Source: Dokdonia donghaensis DSW-1 (GTDB lineage: Bacteria > Bacteroidota > Bacteroidia > Flavobacteriales > Flavobacteriaceae). From it: a stretch of DNA of 64,000 bases. Under the pieces are notes generated by a model that was not told the origin of the DNA, searched no databases, and saw only the letters and a program-made list of their open reading frames with translations. Position numbers and translations under genes: made by a program. The stretch lies in contig NZ_CP015125.1 of the NCBI RefSeq assembly GCF_001653755.1, positions 3,109,501-3,173,500 of the forward strand, given 5' to 3'. This document shows, one piece after another, positions 24,303 through 33,462 of this stretch; within the stretch, counting starts at the first letter, position 1; each line of letters opens with the position of its first letter.

Positions 24303-25415
24303 ATGAAAAAAATCATTACATCCCTATTTCTTATGATTGCTTTTTGCTCTGTACTTACAGCTCAAAATTACTCATCGGGAAGCATTACAGTACTTAATAA
24401 TAACCCACTAGAAGGTAGTGTCGCCATAGATTACCTTGCTCAAACAGTACTTTACAAAAAGAATTATAAAACCACCGTTTATACTTTTGACCAGGTAACT
24501 AGTGTCTCTCTCAACAATAGAAACCTTGATAAAATAGAAGTAGATAATATCGTTTATTTTGCCACACCATTGCAAGATGGAAAAGCGTCTTTATATCAAA
24601 TAAGTCCCTCAGAATATCTTATCACAAACGCTACTGGAACCTCTAAGGTTATCAACGTAGATAATGACAGAGCAAATATAGCTGGCACGCTTGCCGTACT
24701 TTTTTCTGATTGTAATTCCATACGAAGACCACTTAATGCTATAGATCAATTTAATGAGTCTGCACTTATACGTAATGTGCAAGCCTATAATGCTTGTGAT
24801 TATGAGATTTATGCCCCAACGCCTAATGAGGTAGATGCTGCTGCTTCTTATAATACAGATGCTGCTAGTTTTTATCTGGGTGTAGGTACAAGCATTAATA
24901 ACTTGAAGTTTTTTGATAGTGACGAGTCTGAGTCTATTGTGACAGGGCAGGTACAACTTGGTGTAATAGCTACTCCAGGCTTTTTAGGAGCTTTACAAGG
25001 AAACCTTTACTTCTCTCTTGAAGGAAATGCAGCCTTATCTGGTGATAATAGTTTTGAGAACTTGCCTAATGATCTAAATTTTAAAATGAGGTCTTTTAGA
25101 TTGTTGTTTGGTCTAGAGTATCAATTTAATAAAGAAGGAAAATTTAAGCCTTTTGTCGCAGCTGCAGTAGGTCCTACTGGTGATTATTATGAAGGAACTC
25201 TAGATGGTAATGATTTTGATATAAGTGGTGGTAACCCCATTTTTGTACCGCGTGTAGGCGTGAGATATGAGTTAAGCAACGGGCACCATCTAGGTGCTAG
25301 CCTAAGTTATATAACCGGTTATGATAATGACCTTACGTTTCCTACAGAAGAAGAAGTCATTCCACTACAAATAGATGTAACAACGCTCACACTAGGGGTA
25401 AACTACTACTTTTAA
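24303..25415 (+). CDS. Exported protein with C-terminal beta-barrel, probable outer-membrane protein
   Basis: The 370-residue protein has a signal peptide (IITSLFLMIAFCSVLTAQN). The N-terminal half (about 25-185) is a soluble domain; the second half (about 188-370) alternates hydrophobic and polar residues in strands such as FYLGVGTSINNLKF and ends in LTLGVNYYF, the usual aromatic C-terminus of an outer-membrane barrel. I do not recognise the N-terminal half. It is a single gene, with a terminator after it. Confidence 0.75.
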   Translation: MKKIITSLFLMIAFCSVLTAQNYSSGSITVLNNNPLEGSVAIDYLAQTVLYKKNYKTTVYTFDQVTSVSLNNRNLDKIEVDNIVYFATPLQDGKASLYQISPSEYLITNATGTSKVINVDNDRANIAGTLAVLFSDCNSIRRPLNAIDQFNESALIRNVQAYNACDYEIYAPTPNEVDAAASYNTDAASFYLGVGTSINNLKFFDSDESESIVTGQVQLGVIATPGFLGALQGNLYFSLEGNAALSGDNSFENLPNDLNFKMRSFRLLFGLEYQFNKEGKFKPFVAAAVGPTGDYYEGTLDGNDFDISGGNPIFVPRVGVRYELSNGHHLGASLSYITGYDNDLTFPTEEEVIPLQIDVTTLTLGVNYYF

Positions 25416-25437
25416 GACCACTATCAATCACAATATT

Positions 25438-25466
25438 AAAACCGAGATGCATAATCTCGGTTTTTT
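25438..25466 (+). terminator. Terminator after the beta-barrel gene
   Basis: Stem ACCGAGAT/ATCTCGGT around GCATA, followed by TTTTT. Confidence 0.9.
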
Positions 25467-25533
25467 CATTTCTAATCCATTTTAATAACCCATTTTAAAT
25501 TGTATTTTTACCTCCTAATCGTCCTCAAATTTT

Positions 25534-26301
25534 ATGGGTAAAATAATTGCTATTGCAAACCAAAAAGGTGGTGTAGGCAAGACCACAACTTCTGTAAATC
25601 TCGCAGCCTCTCTAGGCGTGCTCGAGAAGAAAGTACTTCTCATAGATGCAGACCCACAGGCTAACGCAACCTCTGGCTTAGGTATAGATGTAGAGAGTGT
25701 AGAAGTAGGAACATACCAGCTACTAGAACATACTAATAAGGCAGAAGATGCTATTGTAAAAACCTCTTCTCCTAATCTAGATCTTATACCTGCACACATA
25801 GACCTTGTAGCTATAGAAATAGAGCTTGTAGATAAAGAGGCACGTGAGTATATGTTAAAGAAAGCAATTTCTCACCTAAAGGATGTATATGATTACATCT
25901 TGATAGACTGTGCACCATCACTAGGATTACTTACACTTAATGCACTTACCTCTGCAGACTCTGTAATTATCCCTATACAGTGTGAGTACTTTGCACTAGA
26001 AGGGTTAGGTAAGTTGCTTAACACGATAAAAAGCGTTCAGAAAATACACAATAAGGATCTTGACATAGAAGGATTACTTCTTACAATGTTTGACTCACGA
26101 CTACGATTATCTAATCAGGTAGTAGAAGAAGTTCAGAAACATTTTAGCGAGATGGTCTTTGAGACAATCATACAGCGTAATGTACGTTTAAGTGAAGCAC
26201 CTAGTTATGGAGAGAGCATTATAAATTATGATGCTGCAAGTAAAGGCGCTACTAACTACTTGAGTCTTGCTCAAGAACTTATTACAAAAAACAATAGCTA
26301 A
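25534..26301 (+). CDS. parA: Chromosome partitioning ATPase ParA (Soj)
   Basis: The 255-residue protein is a deviant Walker ATPase: KGGVGKTTT at 11-19, LLIDADPQANATSGLG at about 36-51, DCAPSLGLLTLNAL at about 126-139. With ParB it segregates the chromosome origin region. ParB follows after three bases. The operon continues with DUF5683, dapB, lepB and wbqC, an arrangement common in Flavobacteriia. The strongest parS-like element I looked for is absent from the window. Confidence 0.95.
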   Translation: MGKIIAIANQKGGVGKTTTSVNLAASLGVLEKKVLLIDADPQANATSGLGIDVESVEVGTYQLLEHTNKAEDAIVKTSSPNLDLIPAHIDLVAIEIELVDKEAREYMLKKAISHLKDVYDYILIDCAPSLGLLTLNALTSADSVIIPIQCEYFALEGLGKLLNTIKSVQKIHNKDLDIEGLLLTMFDSRLRLSNQVVEEVQKHFSEMVFETIIQRNVRLSEAPSYGESIINYDAASKGATNYLSLAQELITKNNS

Positions 26302-26304
26302 CAA

Positions 26305-27204
26305 ATGGCTAAAGCAACAAAAAAACAAGCACTAGGACGTGGTCTCTCGGCTCTGCTCAAAGACCCTGCAAATGATATAAACAGTGCAGAAGATAAAAAT
26401 GCAGACAAGGTTGTAGGTAACATCGTAGAGTTAGATCTAGAAGATATAGATGTAAACCCGTTCCAACCGCGTACTAGCTTTAATGAGGAAACGCTGAGAG
26501 AGCTTGCCTCATCTATAAAAGAGCTAGGGGTAATACAACCTATCACGGTACGTAAGATAAGCTTTGGTAAATATCAACTTGTATCTGGAGAGCGTCGTTA
26601 TAGAGCGTCTAAGCTTATAGGTAACAAAACAGTACCTGCATATATACGTATTGCAAATGATAACGAGAGCCTCACGATGGCCCTTGTTGAAAATATACAG
26701 CGTCAAGATCTTGACCCTATAGAGATTGCCCTTTCATACCAGCGCTTAATAGACGAGATAAACCTCACGCAAGAGCAAATGAGTGATCGCGTGGGTAAAA
26801 ATCGCTCTACCATCACAAACTATTTGAGACTACTTAAACTAGACCCAATAGTACAAACAGGTATGCGAGATGGTTTCTTATCTATGGGGCACGGTCGTGC
26901 ACTCATAAATATAGAAAACACTGGTGACCAGCTAGATATATACGAGAAGATTTTACAAGAAAAGCTCTCTGTGAGACAAACAGAAGCCCTTGTAAAAAAC
27001 TATCACGCTACGGCAAATATTGAGACACCAGCAAAGGAAGAAACACCTAAGTTCATAAAGAAAGGCACAAAAGACTTTGCCGAATATTTTGGTGCAAAAG
27101 TTGACATCAAAGTTTCAAAAAATGGGCGTGGTAAGATTACCATTCCATTTTCTTCAGAAGAAGATTTTAGTCGATTACAGAAACTCATTAAGGGTGCAAA
27201 ATAA
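26305..27204 (+). CDS. parB: Chromosome partitioning protein ParB (Spo0J)
   Basis: The 299-residue ParB has the N-terminal ParA-interacting start (KKQALGRGLSALL), the CTP-binding ParB box with GERRYRAS (about 95-102) and the helix-turn-helix with NRSTITNYLRLLKL (about 168-181). The C-terminal dimerisation domain ends in FSRLQKLIKGAK. It binds parS and slides as a CTP-dependent clamp. Its last 11 bases overlap the start of the DUF5683 gene. Confidence 0.95.
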   Translation: MAKATKKQALGRGLSALLKDPANDINSAEDKNADKVVGNIVELDLEDIDVNPFQPRTSFNEETLRELASSIKELGVIQPITVRKISFGKYQLVSGERRYRASKLIGNKTVPAYIRIANDNESLTMALVENIQRQDLDPIEIALSYQRLIDEINLTQEQMSDRVGKNRSTITNYLRLLKLDPIVQTGMRDGFLSMGHGRALINIENTGDQLDIYEKILQEKLSVRQTEALVKNYHATANIETPAKEETPKFIKKGTKDFAEYFGAKVDIKVSKNGRGKITIPFSSEEDFSRLQKLIKGAK

Positions 27205-27793
27205 TAAACTCCTCTTACTGGTAGTACTCTTGTTTTTTTGCGCTTTCGCGAAAGCGCAAGAAGTCCCAGCATCTACACTTCTAGATACCGAGACAGTTAC
27301 TGCCGTAAGTGATCAGGATCCTTATGAACCGTTACGACCTGCAAAGGCTGCCTTTTATGGTGCCGTGTTACCAGGTCTAGGGCAACTTTACAATAAAGAT
27401 TACTGGAAGTTACCACTTGTATACGGCGCACTGGGATCAAGTATTTATGCGGTATCATTTAACTCTAACCAGTCTGAGCGTTTTAGAACCGCCTTTAAAG
27501 AACGTCTCGCGGGACGCATAGATGAGTTTACCACCGTAAATGAAGATGGCACTACTACCGAAATATTTTCTGATGACGCCTTATTAAACGGGCAAGAGCA
27601 ATTTAGAAAACGTCGTGACTTGTTTATTTTGGTGTCGGCGGGAGTGTATATACTTCAGATAGTTGAGGCAAATGTAGACGCGCATCTATCGCAATTTGAC
27701 GTAGATGATGAGCTTACCCTTGGACCAGCAATTTACAATGATGATATGGGCCAAACTATGAACTACGGTCTAACCATAAATTATAAGTTTTAA
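27194..27793 (+). CDS. Exported DUF5683 membrane protein
   Basis: The 199-residue protein has a signal peptide (KLLLLVVLLFFCAFAKAQEV) followed by the DUF5683 core: ALRP-type start KAAFYGAVLPGLGQLYN, a membrane segment at about 80-95 (VYGALGSSIYAVSF), and a C-terminal helix that includes VSAGVYILQIVEANVDAHL. Function is unknown; the position between parB and dapB is conserved in Flavobacteriia. I start it at GTG 27194, which overlaps ParB by 11 bases and begins exactly at the signal peptide; a longer frame from 27077 lies within ParB. A palindrome copy encodes C-A-F-A-K-A, the cleavage region. Confidence 0.85.
   Translation: MQNNKLLLLVVLLFFCAFAKAQEVPASTLLDTETVTAVSDQDPYEPLRPAKAAFYGAVLPGLGQLYNKDYWKLPLVYGALGSSIYAVSFNSNQSERFRTAFKERLAGRIDEFTTVNEDGTTTEIFSDDALLNGQEQFRKRRDLFILVSAGVYILQIVEANVDAHLSQFDVDDELTLGPAIYNDDMGQTMNYGLTINYKF
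27242..27255. repeat. Iterated palindrome, copy 11 (DUF5683 signal peptide)
   Basis: Perfect core with C/G flanks, read as Ala-Phe-Ala-Lys-Ala where the signal peptidase site (A-K-A before Gln) is expected. Confidence 0.95.
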
Positions 27794-27794
27794 T

Positions 27795-28499
27795 ATGAAA
27801 ATAGCACTTCTTGGCTATGGTAAGATGGGGCAAACTATAGAAAAAATTGCCGAATCTAGAGGTCACGAGATTGTAGCTCGCGTGAGCTCACCAGAAAATT
27901 TCACCCTTGAAAATGCAGATATTGCAATAGACTTTAGCATTCCAGATAGCGCGGTAAACCACATCACAAAATGTTTTGAAGCGGGTATTCCTATTGTCTC
28001 TGGCACCACAGGCTGGCTAGATAGTTATGAAGATATGGTGGCGCTTTGTAAAGAAAAAAATGGTGGTTTTATCTATGCATCAAACTTTAGTGTAGGTGTG
28101 AATCTGTTTTTTGAGTTTAATAAGAAATTAGCTCAAATTATGGCTCCTCATAACGACTATAAAGTAGATATGACCGAGATACACCATACACAAAAACTAG
28201 ATGCTCCTAGTGGTACAGCCATCACCCTAGCAGAAGGAATTATAGAGACTACTCCGTATACAGCCTGGTCACTTGCCGAAGGACAATCTATAAAAGATAA
28301 CCACATACCCATCACTGCCGAAAGAGAGGGCACTGTACCTGGCACACATATTATAAATTACAAAAGCGACATAGACACCATAATCTTAAGTCACGAGGCG
28401 CACTCAAGACAAGGCTTTGCGCAAGGTGCCGTAGTTGCAGCCGAGTGGTTACTAGGCAAACAAGGAAATTTCTCAATGCGTGATGTTTTAGGTCTATAA
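27795..28499 (+). CDS. dapB: 4-hydroxy-tetrahydrodipicolinate reductase
   Basis: DapB makes tetrahydrodipicolinate in lysine and diaminopimelate synthesis using NAD(P)H. The 234-residue protein starts with the Rossmann loop LGYGKMGQ at about 5-12, has the catalytic EIHHTQKLDAPSGTA at about 127-141, with His-His and Lys as the acid/base residues. Length is a little shorter than E. coli DapB (about 270). It starts two bases after the DUF5683 stop. Diaminopimelate links it to the peptidoglycan functions nearby. Confidence 0.95.
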   Translation: MKIALLGYGKMGQTIEKIAESRGHEIVARVSSPENFTLENADIAIDFSIPDSAVNHITKCFEAGIPIVSGTTGWLDSYEDMVALCKEKNGGFIYASNFSVGVNLFFEFNKKLAQIMAPHNDYKVDMTEIHHTQKLDAPSGTAITLAEGIIETTPYTAWSLAEGQSIKDNHIPITAEREGTVPGTHIINYKSDIDTIILSHEAHSRQGFAQGAVVAAEWLLGKQGNFSMRDVLGL

Positions 28500-28550
28500 C
28501 CGTAACATAATAGACAAACTTAAGACCTATCACAAACTAAAAGAATACAG

Positions 28551-30170
28551 ATGACACTTACACAATGGTTTATATTTTTTCTTATCGTTCAAGCAGTACA
28601 CTTTGCCGGAACGTGGAAACTTTACGTACGCGCTGGTAGAAAAGCTTGGGAAGCAGGAGTACCTATTTACAATGCCGTAGTACTTATGGGGATCATAAAT
28701 AGACCTAAGTGGTGGACTATCTTACTCTTTGTACCTATTGTAAATCTTATTATGATACCAGTAGTGTGGGTTGAGACAGCAAGGTCTTTTGGGTTTAATA
28801 GCTTTAAAGATACAGCGCTCACAGTGCTTACAGGAGGACTTTATCTTTACTACATTAATTATGCGACAGATGCACCGCACATAAAAGGGAGAGATATTAA
28901 CCCTAAATCATCTAGCGGTGAGTGGACGAGTTCTTTACTATTTGCCATCGTTGCCGCGACTATTGTGCATACATATTTTATGCAGCCTTTTGTTATCCCT
29001 TCTTCTTCACTAGAAAAGACGCTACTTGTAGGTGACTGGCTGTTTGTAAGTAAGTTTCACTACGGTGCTAGAACACCTATTACGACCGTAGCAACACCTA
29101 TGCTACACGACACTATTTATGGTACAAAAACTAAGAGCTACTTAACAAAACCGCAACTGCCTTACTTTAGATTGCCAGGTTTTCAAGACATAGAGCGCAA
29201 TGACATTGTTGTTTTTAGCTGGCCAGTAGACACTCTTGTAGATATTACACCTGGTAATATGCGTGGCAGTGTGAGAAAACCTATAGACAAGAAGTCTAAC
29301 TATGTAAAACGTGCTGTAGGGGTACCTGGAGATTCTCTTGAAGTGCGAGATGGTTATGTATATATTAATGGTGAGAAAAATGATTTACCAGATCGTGCAC
29401 GTATACAATTTAGTTACACAATTGTTTCTAAGGAGCTTCTTGTAAAAAGAGCTCAAGATGCAAACGGAAACTATGTATTCCCTTCAGATCTTATGAACGG
29501 TCGCTATGAGATTTCTGACATCTACCTCTCTGGTGTTCAAGGTGACAATGGACCTTATGTACACACTGCTCAAGCAAGTGAAGCTTCTATAGAAAAGCTC
29601 AAAAACAACTCAAACATCATAAGTATAGAGCGCACACATTATGATGCGATAGAAAATAACAAAGCGATTTTTGGCGCAAAACCAGGACGCGCATCTAGTG
29701 TAGATAACTTTGGCCCTATATACATTCCTGAAGAAGGGAAGACTGTGGCAATTAACCCAGAAAGCCTTCCATATTACAAACGAATTATAGAAGTGTACGA
29801 AGGCTATGAAATGGGTAGAGAGCGCGACATCACGGTTAATGGCAATGAGATATTAATGAATGGTGAGCCGCTTACAGAGTACACCTTTGAACAAGATTAT
29901 TACTGGCTTATGGGTGATAATCGTCATAACTCTCAAGACGCTAGAGCGTGGGGTTACGTGCCTTTTAATCACGTAGTGGGTAAACCAGTTTTTGTATGGT
30001 TTAGTAAAGATGCAAATGTACCTGGTCTTGCCGGCATACGCTGGGATCGTGTATTTACCACAGTAGGTGGTGAAGGACCACTAGTGAGCTATAGATACTG
30101 GTTTTTAGGAGCGTTACTGCTTTATATAGGTTGGTCATTTTTTAGAAAGAAAAAACAACCCAAAGCATAA
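28551..30170 (+). CDS. lepB: Signal peptidase I (large Bacteroidetes form)
   Basis: The 539-residue protein begins with a DUF5684-like membrane region (about 1-110, including GVPIYNAVVLMGI). The catalytic Ser lies in PSSSLEKTLLVGDW near residue 152, the general-base Lys in YVKRAVGVPGDSL near 251, and the conserved MGDNRHNSQDARAWG near 453. It cleaves exported proteins at A-x-A sites. About 190 residues separate Lys and the GDNR box, an insertion much larger than in E. coli, seen in this phylum. Together with DapB and WbqC it forms the tail of the parA operon. A C-terminal helix ends in RKKKQPKA. Confidence 0.92.
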   Translation: MTLTQWFIFFLIVQAVHFAGTWKLYVRAGRKAWEAGVPIYNAVVLMGIINRPKWWTILLFVPIVNLIMIPVVWVETARSFGFNSFKDTALTVLTGGLYLYYINYATDAPHIKGRDINPKSSSGEWTSSLLFAIVAATIVHTYFMQPFVIPSSSLEKTLLVGDWLFVSKFHYGARTPITTVATPMLHDTIYGTKTKSYLTKPQLPYFRLPGFQDIERNDIVVFSWPVDTLVDITPGNMRGSVRKPIDKKSNYVKRAVGVPGDSLEVRDGYVYINGEKNDLPDRARIQFSYTIVSKELLVKRAQDANGNYVFPSDLMNGRYEISDIYLSGVQGDNGPYVHTAQASEASIEKLKNNSNIISIERTHYDAIENNKAIFGAKPGRASSVDNFGPIYIPEEGKTVAINPESLPYYKRIIEVYEGYEMGRERDITVNGNEILMNGEPLTEYTFEQDYYWLMGDNRHNSQDARAWGYVPFNHVVGKPVFVWFSKDANVPGLAGIRWDRVFTTVGGEGPLVSYRYWFLGALLLYIGWSFFRKKKQPKA

Positions 30171-30179
30171 CCCATTATA

Positions 30180-30815
30180 ATGAAAGCTGCTCTTATCACA
30201 CACGGCTACTGCGCCCCTATCATTCAATATGCTGTAATTGCTCAAACCGAGCAGCTACATATAGAGGCAAATGGAAATTTCCAGAAGCAGTCATACCGCA
30301 CCCGTATGAAGATTGCCACATCTACAGGCACGCTCATACTCATTATACCTATACTCCACCGCAAGGATAAAACAGAGAGACAGCGTTATTATGATGTAAA
30401 GATTGAGAATAAATTTCACTGGCAGCGTGATCACTGGAGGTCTTTAAAAATAGCCTACCAGACCTCTCCATACTTTGAGTATTATGAAGATGAGTTTGAG
30501 CCACTTTATCATACCGAGTATGAGACACTCATAGAATTTAATAAAGCGTGTCACGCGATTATTATGGAGTGTTTACAGCTAGATATAACGCCTATACTAA
30601 CAGAAGAATATTTTAAAAATCCTGAGCAGGTAGATTGCAGACAGCTTGTAAATGCAAAAAAGGAGCCTCAATATCCTCTACCAGAATATCATCAGCTTTT
30701 TAATGAAAATCACGGGTATTTAGAAAACCTCACAGTTTTAGATTTACTTTTTAATCTTGGTCCTAGTGCACAAGATTACCTCGAGAAGATTGACCTTACT
30801 GGCTTAAGCGCTTAA
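30180..30815 (+). CDS. WbqC family protein
   Basis: The 211-residue protein matches the WbqC-like family, whose members occur in polysaccharide loci and Bacteroidetes core operons. Visible features are the N-terminal THGYCAPIIQYAVIAQ, a middle section HWRSLKIAYQTSPYFEYYEDEFEP (the family's best conserved stretch, written here in part), and a C-terminal GLSA. Activity is not known. It starts nine bases after lepB. Its last 20 bases overlap the end of the convergent nuclease-fold gene, so the two transcripts are antisense there. Confidence 0.85.
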   Translation: MKAALITHGYCAPIIQYAVIAQTEQLHIEANGNFQKQSYRTRMKIATSTGTLILIIPILHRKDKTERQRYYDVKIENKFHWQRDHWRSLKIAYQTSPYFEYYEDEFEPLYHTEYETLIEFNKACHAIIMECLQLDITPILTEEYFKNPEQVDCRQLVNAKKEPQYPLPEYHQLFNENHGYLENLTVLDLLFNLGPSAQDYLEKIDLTGLSA

Positions 30816-31827
30816 AGGTTGCCATAGAAGGTTTGTGATCGGAAAGATCTATATCTCCATACGTTTCAAAATCTAAGACTTCTAGTTGCTCATCTGCAAG
30901 TATAAAGTCTATGCGTAATGGTATGATGTCAAACCAGAAGGTTGCTCCTGTACCTGATCCCGCTTTCGCGAAAGCGTCAACCTTATCACTACGCACTTTG
31001 CGATACATATATGAAGTGGCGCTATTATTAAAATCTCCTGCGACAATAACCTTATATGGAGAGGCTGCCTCACTCTGTAAAAACTTTTCAACCTGATCTT
31101 CTTGTTTTTCGAAAGCAACTCCTAGCCTGCCGAGTAGCTTTTTTGAATTTTCCTTTTGTAGATTATTTAAACTAGGCGACAGTCGGAAAGATTGAAAGTG
31201 CATATTATAAACCCTTAATGTATCAGCTTCAACCTTGATATCTGCATAAATACCGTTGTTTCCTTTTTTTGCAAAATCAAGCGAGCCACTATTTACAATA
31301 GGGAACTTTGAAAAAATCACTTGTCCAAATTTGCTATTTGCAGGACGCATTACTTTATGCTTGAATGGATACTTCTTTGCATCTAGCTCAAAGTCGGGGT
31401 GATACTCTTGCAGGCAAACAATATCTGGATTTTGATCTTCTATAAATGCAATGGCGCGTTTACCAACATTAGCCTCTTCTACCCATCCATAAACATTAAA
31501 TTGGCGTACGTTATAGGTTAAGAGCGTGAGTGTGTCAACTTGTTTTGTATCACTACCACCACCAAAGCGTATGAGCGAGAATATATGTGTGATCCCTAGT
31601 GCTAAGATTACTGCAGATAATAGTAATTGTCTTTTGGCTTTAAATAACCAAAATAAGAAGAATAAAAAATTAATAATAAGTAGCACCGGAAGCAATAGGC
31701 TCAGCACTGACAATGCCGGGAAAATATGTGGCGGAATGTAGGGTAATAAATAACTAAAAAGTAATAGCACCGCGCAGATACTATTTATGAGAAAAATAAA
31801 CTTCTCAAGGAGATTTAGGTTTTTCAT
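30796..31827 (-). CDS. Endonuclease/exonuclease/phosphatase family membrane protein
   Basis: The 343-residue protein has two or three N-terminal membrane segments (about 8-95) and then an EEP-fold hydrolase, with CLQEYHPDF (metal-binding Glu, about 136-144), GDFNNSATS (about 262-270) and the catalytic SDHKP near 330. Such proteins cleave phosphodiesters, possibly lipids or nucleic acids, on the outside of the inner membrane. It overlaps the WbqC gene by 20 bases at the 3' end. A palindrome copy encodes DAFAKAG in a loop. It ends the rhomboid-MutL operon. Confidence 0.9.
   Translation of the reverse strand: MKNLNLLEKFIFLINSICAVLLLFSYLLPYIPPHIFPALSVLSLLLPVLLIINFLFFLFWLFKAKRQLLLSAVILALGITHIFSLIRFGGGSDTKQVDTLTLLTYNVRQFNVYGWVEEANVGKRAIAFIEDQNPDIVCLQEYHPDFELDAKKYPFKHKVMRPANSKFGQVIFSKFPIVNSGSLDFAKKGNNGIYADIKVEADTLRVYNMHFQSFRLSPSLNNLQKENSKKLLGRLGVAFEKQEDQVEKFLQSEAASPYKVIVAGDFNNSATSYMYRKVRSDKVDAFAKAGSGTGATFWFDIIPLRIDFILADEQLEVLDFETYGDIDLSDHKPSMATFKRLSQ
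30962..30975. repeat. Iterated palindrome, copy 12 (inside the EEP gene)
   Basis: Perfect core, read as Ala-Phe-Ala-Lys-Ala on the minus strand. Confidence 0.95.
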
Positions 31828-31830
31828 TAG

Positions 31831-32715
31831 TTACTCCTTACCGGCTTTAAAAAGGAAATCTTTTTCGGCTTTTGAGAGGCTGTCATAGCCGCTCTTACTT
31901 ATTTTATCAAGTATGGCATCTATGCGCTGTTGTTGCTCCCTCTTAGTAGCTGTATTTGTTTTTTTTACAGAGCGAACACTGCTCTTTTTATTTTTATGCA
32001 CGGTGCGTAGTGGGCTTTTCTTTTGTTTTTTTGGCTTTTTAGTAAACCAGCCACTCACATTATCTATAAGTCTCTCAAACCACAGGCCTATATCATTACC
32101 TGCTAGTAATTGTTTTGCATAATAAAACCCAAAGGCCGCACCACCCAAGTGTGATATAAGCCCTCCTGCGTTACCTGCATCGAGTAATAAAATATCCTTG
32201 ACTACTATAAATGCAGCAATCCACCATAATTTTACATTAAAGGTAAATATACGCACCTCTGCATCTGGTGTGTATGTACCTATAAAAACCACAATAGCAT
32301 TTACTGCGGCAGATGCTCCCAAAAGTACACCAGTACCTCTAAAGACAGGTAATACATTATATAGTAATGCAAATAACACACCACCTGCAATAGCACCTAA
32401 AAGATATATAGCTAAGAACTTCTTTTCTGAAAACAGATTTAAAACAAATCTCGAAAACACATAAAGAAATACCATATTCCACAGGAGATGGCTAAAACCA
32501 GAGTGTAAAAAAGCATAAGTCACAACACTCCACGGTTGTTGTAAAAAGCGTATCACATCAGACGGTAATACGAAATACTGACTAAACGTTCCAGAGCCCA
32601 ATCCTACTAGCCACGGGATGATATTGAACAGTACATAAACAAGCACATTTACAACAATGAGCTTTATGGCAATGTTTGCGGTTTTAAATTTATATGCTAG
32701 AGATGTGTTTGCCAT
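31831..32715 (-). CDS. Rhomboid family protease with basic C-terminal tail (DUF6576)
   Basis: The 294-residue protein has six membrane helices. Catalytic Ser is in GASA (LLGASAAVNAIV) near residue 133; catalytic His is in LISHLGGAAFGF near 189. The usual motif is GASG, so the base after Ser is unusual but both residues are there. The tail (about 225-294) is very basic (KKPKKQKKSPLRTVHKNKK) and ends in a conserved helix (SKAEKDFLFKAG) of the DUF6576 type. It is the second of two adjacent rhomboid genes, nine bases after the first. Confidence 0.9.
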   Translation of the reverse strand: MANTSLAYKFKTANIAIKLIVVNVLVYVLFNIIPWLVGLGSGTFSQYFVLPSDVIRFLQQPWSVVTYAFLHSGFSHLLWNMVFLYVFSRFVLNLFSEKKFLAIYLLGAIAGGVLFALLYNVLPVFRGTGVLLGASAAVNAIVVFIGTYTPDAEVRIFTFNVKLWWIAAFIVVKDILLLDAGNAGGLISHLGGAAFGFYYAKQLLAGNDIGLWFERLIDNVSGWFTKKPKKQKKSPLRTVHKNKKSSVRSVKKTNTATKREQQQRIDAILDKISKSGYDSLSKAEKDFLFKAGKE

Positions 32716-32724
32716 ATGTGTATA

Positions 32725-33459
32725 TTAATACCTTCCTAATCCTTGTTTTTTCCAGTAGAACATCATTATAAAACCGAATAACGCCCCACCTAAGTGTGCC
32801 CAGTTTGCAATATTTGCTCCAAATATTGAGAAGCCTGTAACACCAGAAAATAAATCTATCCCTACTAAGATAGGTATAAAGTACTTTGCTTTAATAGGCA
32901 CAGGTATAAATAATAGCCCTAGTGACGCGTTAGGAAATAACATTCCAAACGCTACAAGCACACCCATTATTGCTCCAGAAGCTCCTACTGCTGGAACAGA
33001 AAATGACTCATAAAGCGATTGTGCAGTCTCTCTAGGTATCCTCTCGCTAAAAGAGCCAGTAGTAAGAATATCAGTAATATCTTGCGTATTAAACCCTAAA
33101 GCCATTATAGCCTCACTTGCATTATTAAAGTGGTAATAATTAACTAAGGTATGTATCAAAGCTGCTCCAAGACCTGCTGAGAAGTAAAAAAATATAAAGC
33201 GTTTTTGCCCTAGAGCATTCTCTATAGGACTCCCAAACATCCATAAGGCATACATATTAAATGCTATATGCATAGGGCTTGACAAGTCGTGCATAAACAT
33301 ATGCGTAAGTGGTTGCCATACCTGCCAGCTAGGATTTTCAATAAACCACAATGCAAATAATTGCATTGCTGGGTCCGGTTTTATAATAAACAGCGACCCT
33401 AAGTAAAAGATCACATTTACTATTAATAATATCTTAACCGTTTCTGTGATTCTTCCCAT
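32725..33459 (-). CDS. Rhomboid family intramembrane serine protease
   Basis: This 244-residue six-helix rhomboid has the catalytic VGASGAIMGVLVAFG near residue 155 and WAHLGGALFGFIMMF near 220, plus HMFMHDLSSPMHIAFNM (oxyanion His and Asn) at about 52-68. It is a classical active-site layout, unlike its neighbour. It starts three bases after the mutL stop. Substrates of bacterial rhomboids are mostly unknown. Confidence 0.92.
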   Translation of the reverse strand: MGRITETVKILLIVNVIFYLGSLFIIKPDPAMQLFALWFIENPSWQVWQPLTHMFMHDLSSPMHIAFNMYALWMFGSPIENALGQKRFIFFYFSAGLGAALIHTLVNYYHFNNASEAIMALGFNTQDITDILTTGSFSERIPRETAQSLYESFSVPAVGASGAIMGVLVAFGMLFPNASLGLLFIPVPIKAKYFIPILVGIDLFSGVTGFSIFGANIANWAHLGGALFGFIMMFYWKKQGLGRY

Positions 33460-33462
33460 AGG

